A DNA stretch of 64,000 nt from Rapana venosa. Taxonomy: Eukaryota > Mollusca > Gastropoda > Neogastropoda > Muricidae. Below are positions 24,801 through 38,100 of this stretch, one piece after another. The notes under the pieces were generated by a model. That model was not told where the DNA came from. It was given only the letters and a program-made list of their open reading frames with translations, and did no database searches. The stretch spans positions 9,728,164 through 9,792,163 of the forward strand of contig CM054153.1 in the NCBI GenBank assembly GCA_028751875.1, written 5' to 3'. Position numbers and translations under genes: made by a program. Each line of letters starts with the position of its first letter. Within the stretch, counting starts at the first letter, position 1.

Positions 24801-27800
24801 AGCAATGTTTATATTCAAAAGACAAAAGGAAGTACACATAGAAAAATTAAGGGGGAGGGGGGGAGGGGGAGAAAAAGCTGTATTTTACACACACAAGTCT
24901 CCAGACACATATTTACACTCACATAATTGAAAACCACACAGACAAACACCCATCTCTCTCTCTCACTCACACAACACACTACATCTAATATCACTAAAGC
25001 AAACAGACTTTAAACTGACTACTATCACTACAACGCACACTCAAACACACAATACAAGCACCATAAACAACACAACACACACACTCACACAAACACACCA
25101 CCTACCTACCTACGTACACACACCCCACCCGTGCACACACAATCCAAACCACCCTCCTACACACACACAAACACAACACCAAACACACCCACCCACACAA
25201 ATACATACCCACATGCCCCTCCCCCCACACACCACAACGATACACAACACACACAACACAAACACACAACACAACTTGTCTAATATCACGTAATGTGAAA
25301 AGACGTTAAATTAAAGAAGAAGAAGACACAAAAAAACACAATCTAACCCCCCTGTCCCTCCCCCCAACACACCCACCCTTCCACACCCTCACCACCACCA
25401 CCACCACACACACACACTGAAACTCAAACCACAATCTAACAGGCCCCCTCTCTCTCCCCTGCACAGCGAATACTGGGCCAACCACCACAGGATACGACTT
25501 GGGGCATGGAGCTGGGCTGCAGCTTGCACAGCTCGATGAGGGTGGAGCCGTAGAACAGCTCGATGTAGGGGGCGCAGGGCAGCTGGAACAGCTGGGCGAA
25601 CATCACCTCCACTATCATGTAGTTCAGGGGCAGCGTCTTCACCGGGTAGCTCAGCAAGGCCGCAGCGCTGTCCACACACACACACGCACGCACACACGCA
25701 CGCACGCACACCACACACACACGCACATACACACACCCCACACACACACACACCACACACACACACACACACACAATTCCAGCTATCTGTTTTGTTGTTT
25801 TGGGTTGGTTTCTTCCTTAGTCTTTACAGATCTAAGGTTCACTGATGGTGACATTTTGCGCATGCAAACGTTTTTGCCCATGCACAGCACGCAAATCCAG
25901 CATCACTCTGTCAAGAGTGCTAGATTTAGCACACCCCTTCCTTTTGCCCAGTCCCAGTGTGGTCAGTTCCTGCTAAAACCAGCACCAGCTTGGGCTGGTA
26001 TAGGAATGGAAAGGATAGCAGCTGAGAGCAGCTGAAAGTAAGGAAAACTGACAGCTGTGCATTGTTACAGTAGCAGTATTCAGACTCCTGTGACGATGTC
26101 TAAATACGACACCCGTGTACATGCGTTTTTCAAAAATGTTGTCATCTGTTCCCACTTGCACACAATAGCCTACACTCCTGAAAAAAGCAACAGGTTATAA
26201 TGTGTGCGCACGATGTTCTGCATACATTCGTACATAGGATCTTGGTTTATAGGCTCATCCAAAGGACTTTGGTGGGGGGGGGGGGGGGGGGGGTGTGTGT
26301 GGAGTCAATACCGATGTTAACTCCAGGGGAAAATGTCCCTCGAGCAGGCGTCTTGGCATGGCTTTATCAGATCACGAGCTGAACTTTCTAACTAACTACG
26401 CTATCCCACCCCCCTACATCCAGGCTTAAATAATAATAATAATGTATGGAACTTATATAGAGCTGAATCTTGTAAAGCAACAAATCAAAGCGCTTAAACA
26501 CAGTCCTCTGTGTGACATACCAGCCCTGGTGTTCTCATGCCCTCAGGATTGATCCCATACCCCACAGTCATCAGAAACAAGACTTGGGCCAGTAAAGCCT
26601 CACAGTCACAGACACAGCCAGGGAGGTTTGCTTAACTCAGCAAGAGCTGCTAGTTCTCTTCGTGTTCTTCCATCGACTAGCCTACTTCTTTTGTTCATTT
26701 GTGGTTACAATGTTGCCCTCCTCATCTGACAGCCTGGGGTCCAGCACCCACCAAGGCAGACATTCGGAGGGATTTTCCCTCTGGAGTTAACGTCAGTACC
26801 CAGCTCCACTCACCCAAAAGCTGTGGTAACAGCGCTGCGCTCAGGACCTGATGGCCTGGTATCACCATACATGCACATTTATACAGACACAGGATACAGG
26901 CACTGACATTGTCGTAAGTGCTTGGGATGTACATAGGCCTAGGAGCAACTGTGCAGGAAGTCTTCCTGCTGGCCTCTGCTGGCACATTCCCCCTTCAGGG
27001 CAGCTCATTATTCAAGTTCATAAGGAAAAAAATGCCAGATTTGCTTGAAGAAAGGCAGGAGAATGGGGCTGGGTAGGCAAAAAACAAAAAACAAACTGTG
27101 ACAGAGTAGGAAAAAGAAACAAACAAACAAATGGAGTGATAGAGAAGGGAGAATTTCTATGCTGAAAGAGCTCCAAGGATCTTCACAGGGGATAAATCAT
27201 TTTAGTAATACCTAAAGAAAGAACAAGAGAAAGGGTTTAAAAAGAAGACCTGTTAACTAGGCCTTTGAAAACTGACCAGTCTTTTCTCTCTATGTAGTTG
27301 GTGTGGATGATGCGGTCGATCTGTTCCTCAATCAGGTAGCGTTCTATGGCGTGACTGCCAGGCAGCACTGTGCCCTGCCGGAAAAAGATGGAACAAACAT
27401 CAAAACACACACTCACAATAAAAAAGCAGATGTAAATTAGAAAAAATATACCACTCCTTACAAATGAGCAGAATGCAAGCAGTGCATGTGCTGTACGGTT
27501 TTGTCGCAAAAACAAATCCTTTTTTTTTTTTAACATACATAATAATCACACATGGATGTGCATGCATGCATGTATGTGTGTATGTGTGCATGTCTACACA
27601 AACCCCACACACGCACATACACAAACACCACTTGCTCTATGCATACACACAAGTCTGTTGTGAACAAAATTACTCAATACATAGGGCTGTAACTTCATAC
27701 TGGCCTGTCACTCCTTATCTATGTGAACATATTAGATGCCAAAATGGAAAAATAAAACCAAACAGCTAAATATTCTAGAAAGCAAAACTGTTAAATTTAA

Positions 27801-28107
27801 AAAAAATAATCAACAGCTATTTACCACTTACCGCTTTCCCATCAACAAAAATTCCTCTGCATACTCAAGACTTAGATCACTGACCTATGGAATCAAACCA
27901 CTGAATACCCCATACCTAATCTTAACCAGAGATCTGCATGCAGTGTTGATTCTAGGATTTCAAAATAAGGGGCCCAAGGGGGCCATTTGAAAAAAAGGGG
28001 GCATTGCCCCCCCCCCCCCCCCCCCCCCCACGAAACAAACAGGCAGAGAGGATTAAACATTCACCTTAAATGTTGCAGTTAAGCTGCAGTAAGCATTTGT
28101 GACACAG

Positions 28108-28139
<32 letters not shown>

Positions 28140-29095
28140 CAAATTTGTATTTCCACATTCAGAGAGAGATCTAGATGATAGATAGGTTAAAGCCAATGTC
28201 AGTCTTGCTCCCCCCATTCCCAGATCATACATTGAAAGAGAGAGAACTTGAACTCGAACTCGAAGGATTTATTCACAAAAAGGCCATTGGCCCATACATG
28301 AAGGGGGTTGCCGAACTGCTTAGCATTTTGATGGGGGTAAAAGCAATAGTAACGACAACATGTTACTGTATAATAAAAAGTCAGCTACAAAAATATGACT
28401 TACGATAACAATATCTCTTATTCTGAAAGCTTTACACAAATATAAAGTGAGACTGCACACAACCTCAGGATGACTTGATGCCAGGAGTAAACAGAGTCTA
28501 AATAAATTAGGCTGTCTACTATATTTAACAGGGATGTAATTCTGCCTAACATCCTCCAATACTGGACAGCACAACAAAAAATGTACTTCATCCTCCTCTG
28601 CTTGCTTACATAATGGGCATAGCAGCCTGAGGTCGTCAATATCATGTTCTCTGTATCTGAATTTATGAACATTTATATCTGATACACCAAGTCTAAACTT
28701 AGACATAATTCTTTTCAAATGTATATCCATATCAAGTTTTAGATAAGGTTTGACATCATGCGAACTTATAAATTGTCTGTCCATTCGAAATCTTTCACTG
28801 TTTTGTATATGATCACTCCATTGCTGCCATCGGCAGTCAATCAATCTTTGCCTGAAAGCGTTAATAAACTCTCTACAATTTCAGACTCCTTGATTGAGCC
28901 AAACAAATCCAAACCCAGTTCACACAAACAGGTACGTATTTGTGTCGCCCAGTTGTTTTTCCCTTTGACATCTAGATCATAAAGCATCTTGTAGGATTTT
29001 TTAAAAGGTAGCCTGCTCTCATTCATATGCAGAATCTTAATCCAATATCTAACGCACCTTACAGCAGCATTAACAGAGAGAGGATATCTGTTAGT

Positions 29096-29175
<80 letters not shown>

Positions 29176-32100
29176 TAACTGATGGAAGTCTTTCTGAAGT
29201 TTCAACTTGTACAGCCTCCTGGTGATGGGCAGTGTTTTTGCATGATGCATTAAGTGCCGAGAACCTGCTGGGCCGCAGTGTCTGCTGTCTCCTCAACGAT
29301 CTCTGTCCCTATCACGTCACTTGTTTCTGGAGTACTAGGCTTCTTGGAAAATGACGTAAACGAAGAAGAAAACAGAGCAGGACGAGCTGCTTTGTTATGA
29401 AGATGGCTTGAAGGCGCGAATCAGAAAATCTTGCCATCCCTGGGGTAGCCTACCAAAGTAATGACCACTGCAGGAACTGACAAGGACGAACTACAGTTTC
29501 TGTGATTGGTCATAAGTGAGGCGCTTAGCCAACCAGAAGCATCATTGGAGAACTTTGGCTTAATAGCGCTCATAGTGCTTAGTTCTAGAGATTATACAAA
29601 CGGCAGTTGCGGTGGCACACTGTTTTTGTTCAAATAGGCACTGACAGGATTTGTTTACATCCATAGAGCGCACTGCCCACATCGTTTTGCGGCAATTTGT
29701 TTTTAATGCGGGATTCTCGCAAGGGTGCACTCTAGAATCAACACTGTGCATGTATAGATCCCTCCCCGGGCGGGGGGGAGGAGGAGAGGGGGAACCCAAC
29801 TCCAAGCTTGAAAATTCAAATGGATGATCTAGAAACAGGAAAGGGAGACACAAAGGGAAGTTACACATTCACATCCCATAGCAGGCTCATTAAAAAACCC
29901 AGACAAACCCCTTCCACAGCTTACCTCTGGCACATCAGTGTAGTCGAAGAGACGGAAGATGACGCGTGGCAGGGGGTAGACCATCTCCTCGTTGTGGGAA
30001 GGGGGGATAATCTGAGGCAGCGTGTGCTGCAAGGCGTCACACAAGACGCTGTCAAAGGCCAGGTAGGGGCGGTTGATCTGCTTCTCGTTCCACTTGTTGC
30101 TGCGCAGGTTGCAGATCTGGGCCCACAGGCAGTCCAGGTACTGTAACAAAAAATAAAAAATAAAAAATGAGTGAGAGATATATATATATATAGATATAAA
30201 TAATAATAATAATAATATATGGAATTTATATAGCGCTGAATCTTGTAAAACAAACTGAAGCACTTGCACTCAAATCATTAACACGCATGCAACTTTCCTC
30301 AAATAACATATTTCAAATTTATGCAAACACACACATACACACACTCACTTAGCTGGTGATGAAGGAGATGAAGGATGCTGTTGAAAAGTAGGAACAGATA
30401 TGAGGGGAAAGTGTCGGGTAGGAATTAAGTGCGTTTTGAGGCTGGATTTGAAGGTATCAAGTGAAGGCTTTTGGCGAGGTGAAAGATGGAGATCATTCCA
30501 GGTGGATGGACCAGAAACAGAGAAAGAGCGACGGCCAACAGTGGTTTGTTTGAATCTGGGTGTTCGAAAGCATAAAGTATCTGCAGCTGAGCGAAGGGAA
30601 CAGGATGGAGTATACAGGTGAAGACAGTTACAGATATAATAGGGTGCACATTTATGAAGACATTTGAAATAGAGGGTATTGGTCTTATACTTCAGTCTCT
30701 GTGAGACAGGCAGCCAGTGAAGATATCGCAGAAGAGGAGTGATTTGTTCATATTATATGTATATGCTCTGGATATACTGACAGTCAAGACTAAGCCTTCA
30801 AGAGAACTGAATGCAATGTCAATCTCTACCAATCCAATCCTGTTGTTTATAGCCCCACTGACCACAGAGGCCATATCAGGGCTGTCACCTTGTCAAATGT
30901 TATACGAAACTAAAACTGGGCAGCTATATACAGATTGAGGAGGCACCGTGGTCGAGTGGTTTAGGCGGTCAACTCGTGATCCAGAGGTCGCGGGTTCGAT
31001 CCCCGCTCGGCTCGGTGTTGTGTCCTTGGGAAAGACACTTTACTCCTATTTTCCTCACTCCACCCAGGTGTACAAGTGGGTACCAGCTCTGCTGGGGAAG
31101 TATCTGGCGACAGACTAGCGTCCTGTCACAGGGGTGGTGAAAAACCATCAGTTCGCTTAACGCTACAGAAACCGGGATAAGCTCCGGCTCTATGGGCCTT
31201 CTGGCTCGAAAGAACATACTTTTTTATATACAGATTAAAACAGGGTATAAAACCAACTCTACTGTCGTTCCTTGTAGCAACGCCCTGGCCAACCATAAGG
31301 GTCAACCCAGGACAGGCACCAGGTTGTGGGAAAAACCACACCAACCACACATGAGATAAAACCTAAACCAGATTCCTTAAATCAACCTTGCTCTTAGTGA
31401 CCAACTCCGACACTTTCACTCCCATCAGACAGAAAAAGCCCGATTTTCTTGCTAATGTCCATGTCTACTTTTTTTTTTTTTTATATGATTGAGAAACCAG
31501 TACTGGAGGAAACAAATTTCATGTCACCAGTTACAATTTCTACACCATTATTTCATCTTTTTACTTTTTTTGTTCTATTCCTCAGCTAGAGCTCCAAGGT
31601 TCACCAATGGTGAGATTAGGCATAGGTGACCATTTATGCCCACCATTGTGGTAGCTGCATTCCGACTTTGGGAATCTTCATTATTACAAAACTGTCTTAC
31701 CAAAGTTTAATATAAACAAGATGAAGAAGCAAGCAAACAAACAAAACCCCCCAAAAAAACTACTAGAAGACTACAGAATAAAATCCTTTATGTGACAGTG
31801 TCATCAGAGGCATTACGGAGTACAGGCCAGGCCTTTCACCTGACCTGACTCCGAGTTTCAGCTCCTGGTTGAGCACTCTCCAGAGGTCCCAGGGGTGACT
31901 GAAGCTTCACCCTCTGTGGTACCTTACAGGCAGACACTTTGTAGTAATTCAGCACATTCTACTGCACATGTATGTACCAGCGCAGAACCCGTTGAAATAA
32001 AAAAGATCTTAGTCAGTTGTTTGCTAACCAGTGCCACAAAAACTGGTCCTTGCTCACAAGTTTGTTCTTGAAAACTGTTGCATTATGTCCTGGAGCAACT

Positions 32101-35100
32101 CACATAGCTGGCTCAGGTCTTCACTCATAAACACCACTGCAGTCTGCTGCTTCATTTCTTCTTCACCCCAGAGACATCACCTACAGCAAGACAGCCCACA
32201 AGTCAAAGTAATAGAAACAGAAGTCTCCCGTAGTGATGCTGGGGGGCCTGTCAGTATAAACAGCATCCCCACCTTCTGGAAAATTCTGTGCCAGGAATGC
32301 TCTCTTTTCTATCTATCCTTGTTTCTGCCTTGTTCCTTTTCTTCCTGTCACCACCTCCTTGTCTGTTTTCTGCCATCTTGGTCCACTTTCCTGCCTGACT
32401 TAAGGTGGACCACTGCGTCACTTTTTGCAAATTTTCGTTTCTCAGGAACTAGTAAAGATATCTCAATGAAATTTGGTACACATACTAAGTGCATTAATAT
32501 GGCTATCTGTGCCAAGTTTGAAGTATGTAAGTCAAACAGATATGATAATGTGATAATTTTTCCAAAAAAATATGGGTCGCTGTTTAGCCCATCTGCTACT
32601 TTCAAAATATGCATTACATAATGGTGTTTATAATTTTTCCAGTTTGATTTGATATCACTGTGTGCAATGATCACAAAAAAGTTATGTTTTAGTTAATAAA
32701 ATGGTGTTTTCTGTCTTCTCCAAATATGCCCAAAAATTTTCATTCCGTTTTTTGGTTTATATCATTTGGTATTTAAAAACTATAACAGCTACAGAGCTCA
32801 AACACTCTCATTGCACTCAGCAGATGTTTCTAAACCAGCATGCCAAATTTGATTAGATTATTTCCATTAGGTCAGAAGTTACAGGTGGGCCAAACGACTG
32901 ACCCAGCCGAAAAAAACAGTTTTGAGAAAAACGCCCGTAAAGATTTAGTTTACAATTTAATCAATAAAACTCATGATTAAACATTCCAAATAAATTTTGC
33001 ATGGTAAAATAACATTAGGCCAACACTACTGAGTGATTACAGACAGTTTTTCTTATAGAATAAATTTTTCAGGAGGCTCCTGGGGCATACACCCCCCTTG
33101 TCTGCCTGGCTATGTTCACGTTCCGCATGCCTTACAGTTTCTATTTTCCCCCCTCTTTTCTCTGGCCCTATCAGAGGATTTTCTAGTGGCTGTTTTCACT
33201 CTGAGAATGTCTGATTTCTCTACAAACACTTCTGCATTGCTCCCTGCCACAAAATCCAGACCAGCAAGCACTTTGTTGCAGGAAAAGTACCTCACCTCCA
33301 ACTGCATGCCGACTCTTTCCTTGTTATATGTTCATCTCAGCTTTTAATGTAGATCTTTATATAAATATCAATATATATTATAAAGTGAGATAGATAAAAA
33401 TAATAAAATGTGTGAGAATACAAAGCAGAATGCAAAACAATAAACTGTGTGAAAATGGAAAGAACAGGAGAGTTGGAAAGTGAGCTAAAAAGAAAAGAGG
33501 CAGGGAAGAAATATGTGTGTGGAAAGAGATGGTGGTGGAACAGGACTCCAGAAGACAATACAAAGTATTCAATCCTTGGCCTCTTTCTGCAGCCAATTAA
33601 AATAATGTATGCTGATGGACTAATGATGTGAAAACATCAGAAATGTGTGTTCTTTTATGCAGTGTTTGTGTATGTGCGAGTGAGCGGACATACCATATCT
33701 GCATGTTTATAAAATTTATTATACTACTTACTAGATATTCAAATAAAAAACAAATTTATTGCATATCAATTGAAAAAAAAAATACATATAGCCAATTTGA
33801 ATGCATGCACACACACACACACAAAGTGTACACACAGAATGCACACACATTCTGTTGATGGTGACAGCAAACAAAAACGTTTTTCTTTTCTAACACACAC
33901 TGTGTTAACCCTTTGCTGGGCACAGCAAAATCATTTGTTCACTTCCTGCTGGGCAAGCAAAATGGAGGTGGATGGCCTCTGAGTGGGTGGGTGTATTTAA
34001 CATGCAATAACTCCACAATGGTTTAATGGATTTTAATGAAATAAAAACAGCAAAATGCAGAAATGAATAAAGAAACTGCTATTTGCTATTGTGTGTTGTT
34101 GTTGTTTTTTTTTTAAAGAATTATAATGCATAAACACACAAGGTGATTGATCGGTTTGTACGTGTCACAGTTAGTGTTGCAATAGCTTTGGAATGCATGC
34201 ATGGATTTTGATAAAATAAAAAGTAAAACATTCAGAAACAATTACAGAAGAAAAGTTTTCAACCTACTGTTGTGTTTTTAGTTTTTTTTATGAATGATGC
34301 ACGAAAACATGAAACATTCTGACGGTCGCCATTTTGTTTGCCAACGATCGCCGACGATCGCGATGCATGTTAACTTTACAGTTCGAGCCGCTACCATAAC
34401 AAAAGTCCCAAATAGCAATCAATTCACAAAATATATCAAGTTGTGAACCATTGCCAAACTCGAAATCCGCGATAATTTCCCCAATTCTATGAGCAGAATT
34501 CAAACGCGCATCGGCCGAGTTAGATTTGACGATCGATTTACGTCTCGAACTTCGTTGTTGTCAAAGCCGTCTTTCTCGCTTCAATCAACAAAGTCAGAAG
34601 CACACACATTACTCAGATCACTTACATCGATATTTGAGCCTGGATACACATCTCACAGCGTCATATTTTCGGCATGAAAGCCATAAAAACGATCGTACAT
34701 GTCGGATTCGAAGATAGCGTCCATCTTGGGAAAAATTGCGATTTTTTCCCTCCAAAACATGCCACAAACACATTCCAACCGCCGCCATTTGCAATGTACA
34801 TGCGGAAGTCACGTGGGCAGTCTCGTTGCTTCTATTTTGACGAGATTTGAAGCGAGATTGGCGGGAATTTCGAATGTATGAACGCACTGAAGTGACGGTC
34901 ACGACGCCGGCCGTTTTTGGCCTTTGTGCCCAAGGATAGGTTCGGACGTTTTGGGACGCTATGCCCAGCAAAGGGTTAAACACAGTAAAAATTTCTTTGA
35001 GAATTATCAGTAAATTATAAAGTGCCTCTGAAAATACAGACAACTGAATAAAAAATAAAACAGTGAAAGAATCTGGTGGGGGGGAGAGAGTGAATAGCCC

Positions 35101-38100
35101 TAGTAAAAATAAACTACTGTATGCTTTGTAAGTTCCAACAACACATAGCTTGATAGGAAAAGAATCGTCAGCTACATTCCCAAAACATATATAAATCGAT
35201 GGAAAATGTAGCTATTCAAGTTTGTCTACCTTCGGCTCCCAGTTTATAACACTTTGTGCACAGTTACGTTGTCACCAAACTTTCTAAGGTTGACACATCA
35301 ATGACGATATTCTGCGATCGTTTGAAAAGTTGCGGCTCGCGGATTGGTTAATTTTTCTTGCGCAACGGGTCTTTATCATAACTAGTGTCGGTGCCAGCCA
35401 TTGATACACGTTTTATGGAGAAAAATTTCCAATTATCACATCAGAGAAGTAAGCGAGTAGCTATTGACGACATCGCAAGTTGATGTGCACAGCACGGCAA
35501 AAGTCAGTCACCATTTCAGCTGGCGATCGTCAGTCTATTTTCCGTTTCCTCCATTTTCTATTCTGTCTGCTGAAGGCATTGACAGTCCAACACTTGTTTT
35601 CGGCATATTTTGGCATTTTTGAGACTTTCAGTAAAAAACTTTGGCTAAAAAACCGGTCCGACTCGAGTGTTGATCGAACTCAGGAAGAAAACAACCGCCA
35701 ACTTGGATAAAAGTCACGTGACTCTTAGAACCAATCAGCTATTTTTTTACGGACAGGAGCCAATCAGAGACTTCGACTCAACCGTATGCCATCAGTAAAT
35801 GCCTCTCGGGTTCCTTCGGATTCGCTCTTCGTGTGTTTCCGTGAGTCAAGTTATCCATTGACAAGTGTTGTCAGAAAGTAGGTCAGTGAATGACCTTCAC
35901 ATTGATACCATGGAAGGGGGGGGTAGAGAAATAGGTCGCGAGCGCTACGATCTCAAAACCGACGCAATTTTCGCGGTTTTTGGCCACATTCACTCAAATT
36001 TCACACACACCCACGTCAGAAAAAGATTTTATTAGGTATGATATCGGTCAAAATAAACAAAATGAGTAACAGAAATGTAAAGTTGAGACATTACTTGACC
36101 AAATGCAACCATAATCCCAAAAGTCATTTTTTTTTAAAAAATTGTCAAAACGTATGCCGCGGTCCCCCTTAAAAAGATAACAATTCTCTCCCGCGCTGAA
36201 GTCGGATGTGCTGGGTTCGACTTGTCAGCCGCTTAACGGCAGTGAACAACGCATTTTCGCTCATATGGCAGACAATAGTGGCTGTCTGAGCATCTGACAA
36301 AGAAGAAACAGAAGTGGGATATGATTTTCCAAACAAAAAAGTCTACCCTACCCCCTGTCTAAGTCACCAGGAAGAGGACTTCACTTGAAAGCAGACCAGC
36401 TGCATCGCACAGCTGCATCCCTGCCAAATCCAACTCTGGAAGTTATGCTTGACTCAGTTGGGATTGGTTATTATTTTCTGTATTAAGCTGCATTTCTAAT
36501 TAGTGAAAAGGTTTTTTTGGATAACCGTGCCGAAGAGCAGGGCCTTTTCAGGTTTGTGGCTTCATGGCAGCCTTACAATGTCAGTTCGCTGCAAACTGCA
36601 GACTCACAGTGTAACAAAACAAGCTTGAGTATGGCTGGGGATAGCAAGACTGGAATGGGGGCAACACTTGGATATCATTGTCATGAAAAATGCTGGAGAT
36701 ATCAAAACACAAAGTACTCATTCAACAAAGTGTCTGTTCGTGCACGGTACCTACCTCCTCCTGAGGATGGGGTTCATCCACTGACCACACTCGCAGGGCA
36801 GGGACGTGGATTTTCTGTCGTTTGCTGCACACAACACAAAAACACTAGCCGCTTGAACAAAATCTGATCAGTTCAGAACACACACAGCACCAAAACATGA
36901 CATGAATACCACAAGCAATACTGATACGAGTATTCCATCATTTATATTAACCCTAGTAGCGCTGAATATGCAGCAACAAGCCTCACTTCTATTGGCTGAA
37001 TTAACATTGGCTAGCATTGTTTTGGAGGAGGGTGGGCTCAAACAACCCTTGATATTGATATATAAAACTGAATTAAATGTGTTAAGCTATATATCACTGG
37101 AAAGAACAGATAATATGCTTTTAAATGAGTGTAATTTTATAATAATGTGTAGTGATTATGATTATGTAAAAAAAAATCAACAACAAAAAAATCGTGTGCG
37201 CACTACTGATCACTGTTCCATTGTCAGGGCCCCAGATCAATTTTAACACGATAAGCAAAGTTCTTGCGGTGCATAAATGTCATGATTAGGTAAACACTAT
37301 TTCTTGACATTAGTTTTCAAAAAATAAGGAGTTTGTATCGCTTTAACGGTCACCAAATACTCGGAAAAGTTCAGCGAAAGGATCGACGCCATCGCGACCG
37401 TCATGGCGGAATGTGCGAAGTGGTGGCTTTCTATGACGAAAATACAAAGATCGCTTGATTTCATGTGATGCAAAGTATTCAGCAGCATAGCGATTTGACT
37501 AACAACAGTTATTTCGAAGCCTCGTTGCATCAAAATAAAGTAAAACAATCTGTGACGTCGAAATCGCCGAGTAGCGAAGAAGTCCATCCAGCAAAAACTA
37601 GCACCGCTCGATTCAGTCCGATCGCGATCGATTTTTACCAAGTTTTTCAAAAATATTCCACAATCCTTACCTCATCATCTCTCTCATTGTTTATTTCAAC
37701 CAAATCCAGCCTCTAAAACTCCTCCTCGCTGTCAATATTGTAAAAAAGCTCGAAAAACGCTTGAAGAAATTCTAGTGCAAACACTGGCCGCCATTTTTGT
37801 TGAAGACAATCTCGGCTGGTCCGAAAAAAAATAAAAATACACTCTTAACCAATCAGATTCTTCGTTGCTTGTGTGTGTCAAACGACCTTCACCCCTTTCT
37901 GCGGGCCTACAACGGCCTTAACATTCATTGGCTGACCTTTGAAAGCGAAAGTAAGCTTTCAACTATGACCACCCACGTCATCCCGGAATATTCCGGGATC
38001 CGCCACACAGCCTAGACCCGCCTTTACCGGAATATTCTGGGAACCGCGCTACTAGGGTTAAAAAACGGGCTGCAGCTGAGCAAATGTTCAGCGACCTTTA

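Noticed and set aside
25389..25774. Long minus-strand frames of Cys/Val repeats near exon 12
   Set aside because: The repeat part is (TG)n. Only the exon 12 portion, in one frame, is real coding sequence.
30938..31010. A tRNA gene
   Set aside because: A and B boxes are present, but the acceptor stem does not close and the sequence continues into a SINE body found elsewhere.
37297..37650. A 117-codon minus-strand frame inside the second piggyBac-type element
   Set aside because: No transposase motif or family resemblance, and the length is not exceptional for chance.
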